Under the pieces are notes generated by a model. The model was not told the DNA's origin, searched no databases, and was given only the letters and a program-made list of their open reading frames with translations. Positions 25,534 through 36,052 of a stretch of 64,000 nucleotides of DNA are shown piece by piece. Both the position numbers and the translations under genes were made by a program. Position 1 is the stretch's first letter. Every line of letters begins with the position of its first letter. Source of the DNA: Aureibaculum sp. 2308TA14-22 (lineage in GTDB: Bacteria > Bacteroidota > Bacteroidia > Flavobacteriales > Flavobacteriaceae); the NCBI RefSeq assembly GCF_040538665.1, contig NZ_JBEWXT010000001.1, positions 1,576,501 to 1,640,500 on the forward strand, in the 5' to 3' direction.

Positions 25534-26805
25534 CTATTTAGATGCGTCCCAAAGGGCTTTCATTTCTTTGTACTTATCATCCATCTCTAAATTTTCGTAC
25601 ATGCTCATTAAAGTTCTAACTACATCTATATTATCTTTCTTAAGACCATGGGCTTTTTCAAAATAAGGTAAAGCTTGCTTGTACAACTCTACTTGTTTTG
25701 CTTTAATTTCATCATACTTTTTAAAGTTGCTCAAATTAGCATTCATTTCTTCAACCAACTCTTTGTCTTTTACCAACACTAAAGCTCCCATATTCAAATA
25801 AGCATCAGCATAATTAGGGTCTAACTCAATTGCTTTTTCATAATTAGCTTTCGCTTCTTCCAATCTCCCTTGTTCTTGGTTAATAACACCAACATTAAAA
25901 TGTAAGCTAGGGTTATTAGGATCTTTGGTAATAGCTTCTTTCATAAGAGCAACAAATTCATCCTTATTCTCCAATTTTAATTGAATATTAGCTTCAGTAA
26001 AGATTAAATCAGTATCATCAGGATTAACTGCTCTAGCCTCTTGTACCGCAGCAATAGCATTTTCCGTCTCGCCTTTTTCAACTAAAATCAGAGCAATATT
26101 TTTGATAATATCCGCTCTTTTTGATGGTGAGGTTTCTGACTTTGCATCTTTATACTTACCAGTCTTAACCATTAAATCCATTTGCGATTTGGATGCAAAA
26201 TTTTCCTTCTCATTAGACTCAGTGTTAATTGCAGAATAAGTAGTGGCAATATTAGTGTATCCTAACTCTTTCAACTTGTTAAAATGTTTTAAAGAAGTAT
26301 CAAAATCTTTATCTAAATAAGCTGCAGTTGCAGCATACTCTAAAAATACAGTATCTTTTTTACTTAAGTTATAGGTATCTAATAATGTTTTTTTAGCAGA
26401 AGCATAATCTTTGTCTTGATATTCCTTAATACCTTTATTGGAAACTTCTGCAATTAATGCGTTGAGCATGGGTTGTGCTTCTTCAGTATATTTTTGCTTA
26501 CCTATTTCTTTTTCGAAACTTATAAGGTTTTGAAATGCTTTTGCCGCAGTGTCAAAAGCACTAGTAGCTTTACCCGGATCTTTTTTTCCTAACTGATAAT
26601 ACGTTTGAGCTTTTAAAAAATAAAATTTAGCTTTTAACTTTTCATCAGCATTAGCAATTAATCCTTCAGCTTGATCTACTGAAGCCTTAGCCGTTGCAAA
26701 ATCTTCCTTCTTAAATGCCTTTTCGGCAGCTTTTAATTCATCTTTTTGTGCGAATATTGACAGACTGATTGTAACTGCCAACATCGATAGTACTAGTTTC
26801 TTCAT
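25534..26805 (-). CDS. secreted TPR repeat protein
   Basis: The 423-residue protein has a signal peptide (about residues 1-19, ending SIFAQ) and then helical TPR-type repeats throughout. The clearest are AEKAFKKEDFATAKASVDQAEGL near the start and the pair NPSLHFNVGVINQEQGRLEEAKANYEKAIELDPNYADAYLNMGALV at about 300-345. It probably acts as a periplasmic or outer-membrane-associated scaffold; the partner is unknown. gyrA lies 33 bp upstream on the same strand, so the two are probably co-transcribed. Confidence 0.85.
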   Translation of the reverse strand: MKKLVLSMLAVTISLSIFAQKDELKAAEKAFKKEDFATAKASVDQAEGLIANADEKLKAKFYFLKAQTYYQLGKKDPGKATSAFDTAAKAFQNLISFEKEIGKQKYTEEAQPMLNALIAEVSNKGIKEYQDKDYASAKKTLLDTYNLSKKDTVFLEYAATAAYLDKDFDTSLKHFNKLKELGYTNIATTYSAINTESNEKENFASKSQMDLMVKTGKYKDAKSETSPSKRADIIKNIALILVEKGETENAIAAVQEARAVNPDDTDLIFTEANIQLKLENKDEFVALMKEAITKDPNNPSLHFNVGVINQEQGRLEEAKANYEKAIELDPNYADAYLNMGALVLVKDKELVEEMNANLSNFKKYDEIKAKQVELYKQALPYFEKAHGLKKDNIDVVRTLMSMYENLEMDDKYKEMKALWDASK

Positions 26806-26838
26806 TTTTGTTTAAAATTTAGTGTTCATTTTTGTTTG

Positions 26839-29355
26839 TTATTCTTCTTGATCACTTGTCTGATCGGTTTGGTTATTTTCAATATCCGTGCCAAGTTCTT
26901 GTTCTTCGTCCTCATCCTCGTCTTTTACAACTTTAGCAACAGCGGCAATAGAATCATCACCTTTAATATTTATCAATTTTACACCTTGAGTAGCCCTACC
27001 CATAACACGTAAATCAGATACTGCCATTCTGATTGTAATTCCTGATTTATTGATAATCATTAAATCATCTTCATCAGTTACATTCTTAATGGCCACTAAG
27101 TTACCTGTTTTTTCCGTAACATTTATGGTTTTGACGCCTTTTCCACCTCTATTAGTAATTCTGTAATCCTCTAGGCTTGAACGTTTACCATATCCTTTTT
27201 CAGAAACTACAAGTACATCGCTCTCCATATCATTTAGTGAAATCATACCAATTACTTCGTCTTTATCATCCTTTAATCTGATTCCTCTTACACCAGAAGC
27301 GTTTCTACCCATAGGTCTGGTTTTACTTTCTTCAAATCGGATAGCTTTACCTGATTTTACAGCAATCATAATCTGACTGTTACCATCAGTTAATTTAGCC
27401 TCTAGCAATTCATCGCCATCTTTAATAGTTATGGCATTAATACCATTTGATCGTGGTCTTGAATATTGTTCCAAAGAAGTCTTTTTGGTTTGACCATTTT
27501 TGGTGACCATGATAATATAATTATTATTTACATAGTCCTCATCTTTAAGATCTTGTGTGCAAATAAATGCCTTTACGTTATCGTCAGGTTCTATATTCAC
27601 TAAGTTTTGAATGGCCCTACCTTTAGATGATTTGCTACCTTCTGGAATTTCATAAACCCGCATCCAAAATACTTTTCCTTTCTGTGTAAAGAACAGCATA
27701 TACTGATGGTTTGTAGCCACAAACAGATGTTCTAAGAAATCTTCATTTCTGGTAGATACACCTTTTTGACCACGCCCACCTCTATTCTGAACTTTATATT
27801 CATCCAAGTTGGTACGTTTGACATAACCTGCATTAGAAATGGTTACAACTACCTGAGAATCTGGAATCATATCTTCAATACTCACATCACCACCAGCATA
27901 TTCGATTACAGAACGACGCTCGTCACCATATTTATCTCTAATCTGAATTAACTCTTCTTTGATTATGGACATTCTTCTGGATTCATTAGCTAAAATATCT
28001 TTCAAATCCTCAATCAATTTCATTATTTCTTCATACTCACCTCTCAACTTATCTTGTTCTAATCCAGTAAGCTGACGCAATCTCATTTCAACAATTGCTT
28101 TAGCTTGAATTTCAGAAAGTTCAAAACGTTTAATTAAATTCGCCCTAGCTTCGTCCGCATTTTTAGAAGCTCTTATTATTTTAATAACTTCATCAATATT
28201 ATCAGAGGCTATTATCAATCCTTCTAGAATATGAGCTCTAGCTTCAGCTTTATCTAACTCATATTTTGTTCTTCTCGTAACTACATCGTGCCTATGGTTT
28301 ACAAAATGCTTGATTAAATCTTTAAGATTCAACATTTCTGGACGCCCGTTAACCAAGGCAATATTGTTGATACTGAATGAAGTTTGTAAAGCTGTATATT
28401 TAAATAGTTTGTTCAGTACAATATTTGGTATGGCGTCTCTTTTTAAAACATACACTAAGCGTCTTCCTTTTCTACTCGTTTCGTCACGGACAGAAGCAAT
28501 ACCTTCAATTTTTTTATCATTGACCAAGTCGGCCGTTTTTTTCAATAAATCAGCACCATTAACTTGATATGGTAATTCTGTTGCGATGATACACTCTCTA
28601 CCATTAACTTCTTCAAAGATTGTTTTTGCACGCATTACAATTCGACCCCTGCCTGTGTGAAAAGCATCTTTTACCCCATCATAACCATAAATTGTTCCAC
28701 CAGTAGGGAAATCAGGTGCTTTTATATATTGCATCAATCCATCAATATCAATTTCATTATCATCAATATAAGCAACGGTACCATCAATTACTTCGGTCAA
28801 ATTATGAGGTGCCATATTTGTAGCCATACCTACTGCAATACCAGAAGCTCCATTTACCAATAAACTTGGAATACGTGTTGGTAAAACCGTAGGCTCTTGT
28901 AAGGTGTCATCAAAATTTAAGCGGTGGTCAACTGTATCCTTATCAATATCAGACAACATTTCTTCTGATAACTTTTGCATTCTAACCTCCGTATAACGCA
29001 TTGCAGCAGGGCTATCACCATCGGCAGAACCAAAGTTACCTTGCCCGTCAACCATTTGATAACGCATACTCCAATCTTGTGCCATACGTACCATAGCATC
29101 ATATACCGAAGTATCACCATGTGGATGGTATTTACCCAATACCTCTCCTACTACTCTGGCCGATTTTTTATGAGCTCCCGTTGCTTTAATTCCTAATTCG
29201 TGCATACCGAACAATACTCTTCTGTGTACTGGTTTTAAACCATCACGTACATCTGGTAATGCTCTAGATACAATCACCGACATTGAATAATCAATGTAGG
29301 ATGATTTCATTTCATCTTCAATATTAATAGGAATTAATTTTTCACCTTCTTCCAT
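26839..29355 (-). CDS. gyrA: DNA gyrase subunit A
   Basis: The 838-residue protein cuts and rejoins DNA in ATP-driven negative supercoiling. The catalytic Tyr is Tyr121 ([10 protein letters not shown]). The quinolone-resistance region is [17 protein letters not shown], with Thr82 and Asp86 in the places of E. coli Ser83 and Asp87; Thr there is known as wild type in Flavobacterium. The C-terminal beta-pinwheel has a GyrA box-like NRGGRGQKG and ends in an acidic tail ([11 protein letters not shown]). Length and domain order are standard. Confidence 0.97.
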   Translation of the reverse strand: MEEGEKLIPINIEDEMKSSYIDYSMSVIVSRALPDVRDGLKPVHRRVLFGMHELGIKATGAHKKSARVVGEVLGKYHPHGDTSVYDAMVRMAQDWSMRYQMVDGQGNFGSADGDSPAAMRYTEVRMQKLSEEMLSDIDKDTVDHRLNFDDTLQEPTVLPTRIPSLLVNGASGIAVGMATNMAPHNLTEVIDGTVAYIDDNEIDIDGLMQYIKAPDFPTGGTIYGYDGVKDAFHTGRGRIVMRAKTIFEEVNGRECIIATELPYQVNGADLLKKTADLVNDKKIEGIASVRDETSRKGRRLVYVLKRDAIPNIVLNKLFKYTALQTSFSINNIALVNGRPEMLNLKDLIKHFVNHRHDVVTRRTKYELDKAEARAHILEGLIIASDNIDEVIKIIRASKNADEARANLIKRFELSEIQAKAIVEMRLRQLTGLEQDKLRGEYEEIMKLIEDLKDILANESRRMSIIKEELIQIRDKYGDERRSVIEYAGGDVSIEDMIPDSQVVVTISNAGYVKRTNLDEYKVQNRGGRGQKGVSTRNEDFLEHLFVATNHQYMLFFTQKGKVFWMRVYEIPEGSKSSKGRAIQNLVNIEPDDNVKAFICTQDLKDEDYVNNNYIIMVTKNGQTKKTSLEQYSRPRSNGINAITIKDGDELLEAKLTDGNSQIMIAVKSGKAIRFEESKTRPMGRNASGVRGIRLKDDKDEVIGMISLNDMESDVLVVSEKGYGKRSSLEDYRITNRGGKGVKTINVTEKTGNLVAIKNVTDEDDLMIINKSGITIRMAVSDLRVMGRATQGVKLINIKGDDSIAAVAKVVKDEDEDEEQELGTDIENNQTDQTSDQEE

Positions 29356-29576
29356 AAAACTTATCTATTTTTTGTTTTAAAATTAAGAGAGCAATATACA
29401 ACAAATCTGCTTTTTTAAAGTTATATAAAAATGCATTCTTTATCATTTTTTATTAACAATTAGCACCAGTAAACATACTGTTTTTCATAAATTTACTGAA
29501 TGGCCAAAAGTTCGGTATAACTTTTGCAATTATTATTAAAAAAAATCGAGTAATTTTACCATATAAATTTTAGAAA

Positions 29577-32138
29577 ATGGACGATAATTTTTCACCTAAA
29601 GTTAAAGATGTAATAGCGTATAGCAAAGAAGAAGCGTTACGACTAGGGCATGATTTTATTGGTACCGAACATTTAATGCTAGGGCTATTACGCAAAGCTA
29701 ATGGTGATGCTATAGATATATTAAATGCCTTGGATATTGATTTGGCAATGCTTCGTAAAAAAATCGAGGGGCTTAGTCCTGCCAATGCTGACAATCCGAC
29801 AGGCAATGACAAAAAAAGCTTACACTTAACAAAACAAGCAGAAAAAGCATTAAAAACTACTTTTTTAGAAGCCAAGTTATTTAAAAGCAATGCAGTTAGT
29901 ACTGCTCATTTGTTATTGTGCGTGCTGAGGAACGAAAATGATCCGACCACTAAGTTGTTAAATAAATTTGATATTGACTATAATGAGGTGAAAACATTGT
30001 TTACACAATTATTTACCGATGATGTAGATATTACCGAAACCCCAACAGCCGAAAGTGATAAAGGCGATGATTTTGATGAACCAAAACAAAATCCATTTGG
30101 AGGGAGTTCTGGTGCTAAACCAAGTAAATCCAATGCAAAATCTAAAACACCTGTTTTGGACAATTTTGGTCGCGATTTAACTGCACTGGCTGAGGAGGGC
30201 AAATTAGACCCTGTTGTTGGTCGTAAAAAAGAAATAGAGCGTATTTCACAAATATTAAGCCGTAGAAAAAAGAACAATCCCATTTTAATTGGTGAGCCAG
30301 GTGTTGGTAAATCGGCCATAGCAGAAGGATTAGCTTTGCGGATTATTCAACGTAAAGTGTCACGTATTCTTTTCAACAAACGTATCGTTTCCTTGGATTT
30401 GGCAAGTTTAGTTGCTGGAACAAAATACCGTGGTCAGTTTGAAGAGCGTATGAAGGCTCTAATGAACGAATTAGAGAAGAATGACGACATTATTTTATTT
30501 ATTGATGAAATACATACTATAGTAGGTGCCGGAGGTGCTACAGGCTCTCTAGATGCTTCTAACATGTTTAAACCTGCCTTGGCAAGAGGTGAAATTCAAT
30601 GTATTGGAGCAACGACACTAGATGAATTTAGACAAAACATTGAAAAAGATGGTGCTTTAGAACGTCGTTTTCAAAAAGTAATGGTCGAACCCACTTCGGT
30701 TGAAGAGACCATTCAAATTCTAAATAACATTAAAGATAAATACGAAAACCATCATAATGTCGATTTTACAGATGAAGCTATTGAAGCTTGTGTAAAATTA
30801 ACCAATAGATATATGACAGATAGATTCTTACCAGACAAGGCTATTGATGCGTTGGACGAAGCCGGATCTAGAATTCATATCACCAACATTGTCGTACCCA
30901 AACAAGTACTTGAACTAGAAAAACAACTAGAAGATGTTAGAGAGCTGAAAAACAATGTGGTAAAGAGTCAAAAATATGAAGAAGCTGCTCGTTTACGTGA
31001 TGATGAAAAACGTATAGAAAAAGAATTGGAAATTGCCCAAAAAGAATGGGAAGACCAATCTAAATTACATAAAGAAACTGTAACTGAAGATAATGTTGCT
31101 GAAGTGGTTTCTATGATGACTGGCATTCCTGTAAACAGAATTGCAGAAGCAGAAAGTTCAAGATTGGCAGATTTACCAAATATGATTAAAGGTAAAGTCA
31201 TTGGTCAAGATGAGGCAGTAAGTAAAGTAGTGAAAGCCATTCAGCGTAACAGAGTGGGATTAAAAGACCCAAACAAACCTATTGGTTCCTTTATCTTTTT
31301 AGGGCAAACGGGTGTTGGTAAAACACAATTGGCAAAAGTATTGGCAAGAGAGCTATTCGATTCTCCCGATGCATTAGTCCGTATAGATATGAGCGAGTAC
31401 ATGGAAAAGTTTGCCATTTCAAGATTAATTGGTGCACCTCCAGGCTATGTGGGTTATGAAGAAGGTGGACAGTTGACCGAAAAAATAAGACGCAAGCCTT
31501 ATGCTGTAGTACTGTTGGACGAGATTGAGAAAGCACATCCTGATGTGTTTAATATGCTCTTACAGATTTTGGACGACGGTTATATTACGGACAGTTTAGG
31601 GCGTAAAATCGATTTTAGGCATACCATTATCATTATGACTTCTAATATCGGAGCTAGACAATTAAAAGATTTCGGTTCTGGCGTTGGATTTGGTACAGCT
31701 TCTAGAAAAGAACAGGCAGATGCCAATGCAAAAAGTGTCATTGAAAATGCGTTAAAGAAAAGTTTTGCTCCTGAATTTTTAAATAGAATTGACGATGTTA
31801 TTGTGTTTAATCCACTTGAAAAAGAGGACATACATGCCATTATTGATATTGAATTAGAGAAATTATTAGAACGCATCGATGGTCTCGGTTATCACTTGAA
31901 GTTAAGCGAAAAAGCGAAAGATTATATTGCCGATAAAGGTTTTGACAAACAATATGGTGCCAGACCTTTAAAACGTGCCATACAAAAGTATATTGAAGAT
32001 GCCTTGGCGGAAGAAATTGTCAATTCTAAACTCAAAGAAAATGACACCATTTTTATGGATTTGGATGAAAAGAAACAAGAGTTGACTATAAAAATTAAAA
32101 AGGCAAAAAAGTCGGTTGAAGAGAAAAAAGAAGAGTAA
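29577..32138 (+). CDS. clpC: ATP-dependent Clp protease ATPase subunit ClpC
   Basis: The 853-residue AAA+ unfoldase feeds proteins to ClpP. Residues 1-150 hold the two Clp-N repeats (MDDNFSPKVKDVIAYSKEEALRLGHD start). The first ATPase module has Walker A GEPGVGKSA at 239-247 and FIDEIH. A middle UVR-like/coiled segment has YEEAARLRDDEKRIEKEL. The second module has GQTGVGKTQ and LLDEIEKAHPDVFN. The C-terminal D2-small domain has FDKQYGARPLKRAIQKYIED. A terminator follows within 75 bp, so it is probably monocistronic. Confidence 0.95.
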   Translation: MDDNFSPKVKDVIAYSKEEALRLGHDFIGTEHLMLGLLRKANGDAIDILNALDIDLAMLRKKIEGLSPANADNPTGNDKKSLHLTKQAEKALKTTFLEAKLFKSNAVSTAHLLLCVLRNENDPTTKLLNKFDIDYNEVKTLFTQLFTDDVDITETPTAESDKGDDFDEPKQNPFGGSSGAKPSKSNAKSKTPVLDNFGRDLTALAEEGKLDPVVGRKKEIERISQILSRRKKNNPILIGEPGVGKSAIAEGLALRIIQRKVSRILFNKRIVSLDLASLVAGTKYRGQFEERMKALMNELEKNDDIILFIDEIHTIVGAGGATGSLDASNMFKPALARGEIQCIGATTLDEFRQNIEKDGALERRFQKVMVEPTSVEETIQILNNIKDKYENHHNVDFTDEAIEACVKLTNRYMTDRFLPDKAIDALDEAGSRIHITNIVVPKQVLELEKQLEDVRELKNNVVKSQKYEEAARLRDDEKRIEKELEIAQKEWEDQSKLHKETVTEDNVAEVVSMMTGIPVNRIAEAESSRLADLPNMIKGKVIGQDEAVSKVVKAIQRNRVGLKDPNKPIGSFIFLGQTGVGKTQLAKVLARELFDSPDALVRIDMSEYMEKFAISRLIGAPPGYVGYEEGGQLTEKIRRKPYAVVLLDEIEKAHPDVFNMLLQILDDGYITDSLGRKIDFRHTIIIMTSNIGARQLKDFGSGVGFGTASRKEQADANAKSVIENALKKSFAPEFLNRIDDVIVFNPLEKEDIHAIIDIELEKLLERIDGLGYHLKLSEKAKDYIADKGFDKQYGARPLKRAIQKYIEDALAEEIVNSKLKENDTIFMDLDEKKQELTIKIKKAKKSVEEKKEE

Positions 32139-32183
32139 ATCAGTTGGCACTTGTCAGTCTTCAGTTGTCAGAAATAAATTATT

Positions 32184-32213
32184 AAAAAAGTTGTCATATT
32201 GGCAACTTTTTTT
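32184..32213 (+). terminator. rho-independent terminator after clpC
   Basis: AAAAAGTTGTCA (from 32185) pairs with TGGCAACTTTTT around a TAT loop, with one G:T pair, and runs into seven Ts. The 45 bp before it have imperfect TTGTCAG repeats. Confidence 0.8.
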
Positions 32214-32284
32214 GTGCAACAATTTGTTAAAGAAATTTGTATTAAATTTACTTGAATGAATAATGGTAACTTAAAAAGTAAATC

Positions 32285-32761
32285 ATGAAAGTTTCATTAA
32301 GATTAATAACAATTACATTATTTGCAATACTGCTATCATGTAAAGGAAAAATAACAAAGGATAGTAACTATTTTAAAACAGAAAAAGAACTCATCAAATC
32401 TACTTTAATCGATATGTGGGATGCTATTGAAAAAGGAGATATTGACAGATATGCAAGTTATGTCCATCCTAATTTTACTCAATTTGGAGAAAATGACAGT
32501 GTTTTACGCAAAGGGAAAGAGGCCGAAGTAAAAGGTATTGAAGATTGGATAAAGAGCTCCACTCCTATTCATACAGGAATGCATGAACCAGAAGTAACCA
32601 TAAATGGCAATACCGCTTGGATAACCTATTATTGGTCTGATTCAGGCTCTACCTATGGTGTTCCATTTGCAACTAAGGGAAAATCAACTCGTATTTTTGT
32701 AAAAGAAAATGACAAATGGTTGTGTATTCATGGGCATTATACGTTATTATCAAAACCGTAA
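32285..32761 (+). CDS. lipoprotein with SnoaL/DUF4440-like (NTF2-fold) domain
   Basis: The 158-residue protein has a lipoprotein signal with lipobox AILLSC (Cys19). The mature part has an NTF2-like pattern: ELIKSTLIDMWDAIEKGDIDRYASYVHPNFTQFGE, GNTAWITYYWSD, and KGKSTRIFVKENDKWLCIHGHYT. Such domains bind small ligands or act as snoaL-type enzymes or calcium/calmodulin kinase-like association domains; no activity can be assigned. It is probably anchored to the outer or inner membrane, facing the periplasm. Confidence 0.75.
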   Translation: MKVSLRLITITLFAILLSCKGKITKDSNYFKTEKELIKSTLIDMWDAIEKGDIDRYASYVHPNFTQFGENDSVLRKGKEAEVKGIEDWIKSSTPIHTGMHEPEVTINGNTAWITYYWSDSGSTYGVPFATKGKSTRIFVKENDKWLCIHGHYTLLSKP

Positions 32762-32804
32762 TGTCCCTTATTTTTTGTATCTTTAGTACTCGGTATTTCA
32801 AAAG

Positions 32805-33194
32805 ATGAAAAATTCAGCAAAAATTCTACTAGGTGTATTAACATTTTTACCCCTTCTTCTAATCATAACTTATATTGTTTATATATTTATTGGGTTCATA
32901 CCAACCGCTATACAAACTGAAAACAGTGACGGAGAAGTTCCTATTGCATTATTTGAATCACTTTCGGTAATGATAATCCTTATTGTTTTGGCAATTTTTA
33001 TAAAATTGATTGTAATGGTCTATTATATTATTCATGCCAGCAATAATCCAAAAAATGAAAGTAATACCAAAATCATGTGGATTGTTTTACTAGTTTTAGT
33101 GGGGACTATTGCATCAATTGTATACTATTTTGTTGAAATTCTACCTTCTAGAAAAGAGGGAAATTCGTTAGGTTATACACCGAAGAATCAATAA
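32805..33194 (+). CDS. hypothetical small membrane protein
   Basis: The 129-residue protein has three hydrophobic helices (about 8-31, 50-77 and 90-112) and a short polar C-terminus. The helix pair and the HASNNPKNESNTKIMWIVLLVLVG segment resemble the PLDc_N-type short membrane modules seen in Bacteroidota, but no catalytic residues are present. It is 43 bp after the lipoprotein gene and convergent with hutH. Confidence 0.65.
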   Translation: MKNSAKILLGVLTFLPLLLIITYIVYIFIGFIPTAIQTENSDGEVPIALFESLSVMIILIVLAIFIKLIVMVYYIIHASNNPKNESNTKIMWIVLLVLVGTIASIVYYFVEILPSRKEGNSLGYTPKNQ

Positions 33195-33205
33195 CAGCGT
33201 ATTAT

Positions 33206-34717
33206 TTAGCCAAACAACTCCTCATTATCAATGCTTAAATTCTGAATAAAAGCAATGCTTTTGACAATGAAATCGTGCAACACAGCATCTTCTTTTATAA
33301 AATGTATATCTTTTCTATACATACTTAAAAAAGATTCTAAAAATTCAGAGGTCTTTAAAGGTTTTCTAAACTCCATAGCTTGAGAAGCATTCAACAACTC
33401 TATTGCTAAAATAGTTTCTAAATTATCAACAATTTTTTTCGTTTTAGTAGCAGAATTTGCTCCCATACTTACATGGTCTTCTTGCCCATTACTAGAAACA
33501 ATAGAGTCAACAGAAGCTGGGGTTGCTAGTTGTTTGTTTTGACTAACTATACTAGCAGCAGTATATTGAGGAATCATCAATCCTGAATTTAATCCAGGAT
33601 TAGAAACTAAAAAAGCGGGCAAACCTCGCAAACCCGATACGAGCTGAAAAGTGCGGCGTTCTGATATATTTCCTAATTCAGACAAAGCAATACCAAGAAA
33701 GTCTAATCCCAAGGCTAACGGCTGTCCATGAAAATTACCACCTGAAATAATTTCATCAGAATCCACAAAAATATTGGGATTATCGGTTACCGAATTGATT
33801 TCTATTTCTATGGTTTTTTTTACAAAATTTAAGGTGTCTTTACTTGCACCATGTACTTGCGGCATACACCGAAAAGAATAGGGATCTTGTACATGTTTTT
33901 TCTTTCGATTTACAATCTCGCTATCCTGTAAAAACTCCTTTATTTTTTTTGCCGTTTGCAATTGTCCATTATGCGGTCTAATCAAATGAATTAAGGTATT
34001 AAAAGGCTCTATTCTACCATCAAAAGCATCTAAGGAAATGGCACCAATAACATCGGCTAAATAAGATAATTTAAAGCTTTTTAATAAAATTGAAACACCA
34101 TATGCACTCATAAATTGAGTACCATTCAATAATGCCAACCCTTCTTTAGATTGTAATTCAATTTTATCCCAGTTAAACTTTTGTAAGATTTCTTCTCCGG
34201 TAAATCTTTTTCCTTGGTGCATAACCTCGCCTTTTCCAATAAGAGGTAAAGCTAAATGTGCCAATGGCGATAAATCGCCAGAGGCTCCCAACGATCCTTG
34301 TGTGTAAATTATGGGTAAAATGTCATTATTATAAAAGTCAATCAATCTATTTACCGTAACTAACTGAATTCCAGAATGTCCATAACTTAACGATTGAATT
34401 TTTAACAATAACATCATCTTCACAATGTCTTCAGGCACTTTTTCTCCAGTTCCACAGGCATGAGACATTACTAGATTCTCCTGAAGTGTTGTTAAGTTTT
34501 TTTTAGAAATCTTAACATTATGAAGTGCCCCAAAACCAGTATTAATACCATAAATTGGATTTTTGTTTTTGGCCAATTTAGTATCTAAATAAGCTCTACA
34601 TTTATCAATTTTTTCAGCTGATTCATCAGATAGTATTAGCTTTTTAGATGAGCTAACAATATCTTTAATAGTAGATAAACTCAAGTATGTACTGCTTATG
34701 GTATGGATCTCTGTCAT
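33206..34717 (-). CDS. hutH: histidine ammonia-lyase
   Basis: The 503-residue protein removes ammonia from histidine to give urocanate, the first step of histidine degradation. The autocatalytic MIO cofactor comes from A145-S146-G147 in GSLGASGDLSPLAH; GINTGFG near residue 58 carries the catalytic Tyr, and QEDHVSMG near the C-terminus is the family signature. A 14-residue longer frame exists, but the ATG at 34717 (MTEIHTISS) is the normal family start. No other hut genes are adjacent. The product could also act on Tyr/Phe in related enzymes, but length and motifs favour His. Confidence 0.88.
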   Translation of the reverse strand: MTEIHTISSTYLSLSTIKDIVSSSKKLILSDESAEKIDKCRAYLDTKLAKNKNPIYGINTGFGALHNVKISKKNLTTLQENLVMSHACGTGEKVPEDIVKMMLLLKIQSLSYGHSGIQLVTVNRLIDFYNNDILPIIYTQGSLGASGDLSPLAHLALPLIGKGEVMHQGKRFTGEEILQKFNWDKIELQSKEGLALLNGTQFMSAYGVSILLKSFKLSYLADVIGAISLDAFDGRIEPFNTLIHLIRPHNGQLQTAKKIKEFLQDSEIVNRKKKHVQDPYSFRCMPQVHGASKDTLNFVKKTIEIEINSVTDNPNIFVDSDEIISGGNFHGQPLALGLDFLGIALSELGNISERRTFQLVSGLRGLPAFLVSNPGLNSGLMIPQYTAASIVSQNKQLATPASVDSIVSSNGQEDHVSMGANSATKTKKIVDNLETILAIELLNASQAMEFRKPLKTSEFLESFLSMYRKDIHFIKEDAVLHDFIVKSIAFIQNLSIDNEELFG

Positions 34718-34833
34718 TTTAAAAATTAAAACCCAAATGTAAAGAAATATTTTATACAACCTTTTACTATTCTAGTTTTAAACTATACATACGCTATTAA
34801 CTAAATTTTAAGCATTTACTGCATAAAAAATAG

Positions 34834-34841
34834 TACTTTTG
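34834..34841 (+). promoter_or_regulatory. -7 promoter box of the TlpA-like lipoprotein gene
   Basis: TACTTTTG (TAnnTTTG) lies 25 bp before the ATG and is followed by CG, as in the sucD promoter. A -33 TTG is not obvious. Confidence 0.45.
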
Positions 34842-34865
34842 CGACCGAATTAAAATTTATAATAA

Positions 34866-35885
34866 ATGCAAAAGATAGCCTTAACACTTATAGTCTTGGT
34901 TTTACTGATTTCATGTAAAAAAGAGGAAGCACCTAAAGATTATGCTGAACTTTCAGGTAAAATTACCAACCCACAAGATTCTGTAATAAAAATAAGTAGC
35001 AGAAGTTTTAATAAAAATATTAAAGTTAATGAAGATGGTACCTATTCTGATACTTTAAAAGTAAGTGATGAATTTTACATGTTACTACATGGCAATGCCA
35101 GAACAATTGTTAACATTGAGAATGGACACGATTTAGATTTTAATTTTGATGCCGATGATTTATTAAACACTGCTGAATTTTCAGGTGTTGGGTCTGGAAC
35201 CAATAATTATATGACTGCAAAAATGAAGTTAGAGGAAGAGTATAAGTTAGGTAACCCTGGAGGCTTTTTTGAATTAGAGAAATCAGATTTTGAAAAAAAA
35301 GTAAGTGATGTAACTGTTAAAACTGAAGCTCTTTTAAAAAATGCTCAAGATTTAGATTCGACTTTTATTGCTAAAGAAATTGAAGGCAATAATCGATTTA
35401 TTGAGTTTTTGAATACAAATTATGATGCTCAGCACGCCATTTTAGCACCAATTGCAACGGGCAAACCCTCACCAACTTTCAATTATCCTGATACGAAAGG
35501 GAAACTAATATCACTAGAAGACTTTAAAGGTAAATATGTTTATGTTGATGTTTGGGCTACTTGGTGTGGGCCTTGTATTCAAGAAATTCCTTCCTTAAAA
35601 AAATTGCACAAAGAATATGAAGATAAAAACTTAGCAATAGTAAGTATGTCAATCGATAAAATGAAAGATAAGGAAAAGTGGGAAAAGATGGTGGCCGATA
35701 AAAACTTAACAGGAAATCAAATTATGGTTGATAAAGAATGGGAATCTGATTTTGTTAGAGGCTATGGTATTACTGCTATCCCAAGGTTTATATTAATTGG
35801 CCCTGATGGAAATATTATAAATAACAACGCCCCAAGACCATCGGACCCCGCATTGAGAAAATTATTTTCTGAATTGAAAATATAA
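34866..35885 (+). CDS. TlpA-family thioredoxin-like lipoprotein
   Basis: The 339-residue protein has a lipobox LLISC (Cys17). Residues about 25-110 form a DUF4369-type N-terminal beta domain (AELSGKITNPQDSVIKISS). The C-terminal thioredoxin domain has the redox pair Cys234/Cys237 in WATWCGPCIQEIPSLKKLH and the cis-Pro segment YGITAIPRFILIGPDG. It acts as a periplasmic thiol-disulfide oxidoreductase, probably reducing or repairing envelope proteins. It is a single gene with its own terminator. Confidence 0.88.
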   Translation: MQKIALTLIVLVLLISCKKEEAPKDYAELSGKITNPQDSVIKISSRSFNKNIKVNEDGTYSDTLKVSDEFYMLLHGNARTIVNIENGHDLDFNFDADDLLNTAEFSGVGSGTNNYMTAKMKLEEEYKLGNPGGFFELEKSDFEKKVSDVTVKTEALLKNAQDLDSTFIAKEIEGNNRFIEFLNTNYDAQHAILAPIATGKPSPTFNYPDTKGKLISLEDFKGKYVYVDVWATWCGPCIQEIPSLKKLHKEYEDKNLAIVSMSIDKMKDKEKWEKMVADKNLTGNQIMVDKEWESDFVRGYGITAIPRFILIGPDGNIINNNAPRPSDPALRKLFSELKI

Positions 35886-35907
35886 TTACTTTAAAACTAA
35901 TTATTTA

Positions 35908-35943
35908 AGAACCTCAAAGCTTTTATGTTTTGAGGTTTTTTTA
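35908..35943 (+). terminator. rho-independent terminator of the TlpA-like gene
   Basis: A 9-bp stem (AACCTCAAA at 35910-35918 with TTTGAGGTT at 35929-35937) is followed by a T-run. Confidence 0.8.
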
Positions 35944-36052
35944 TTAAACAATTAAAGTTTAAACCTCTGTAATTATTTGGTAACTAGATATTAAAGTAAT
36001 GCAAAAAAGAACATCATACTTTTAAAACTATGTACTTCTAGTCCTTATTGGT

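Noticed and set aside
26839-29355. Thr82 in gyrA as a quinolone-resistance change
   Set aside because: Thr at this position is the usual wild-type residue in Flavobacterium, and Asp86 is intact.
3801-32238. Identical 16-mer TTTGTTAAAGAAATTT upstream of the DUF2911 gene (3801) and the DUF4440-like lipoprotein gene (32223)
   Set aside because: It is AT-rich, and the chance of one such match in 64 kb of AT-rich DNA is not small. Spacing to the genes differs, so it is not claimed as an operator.
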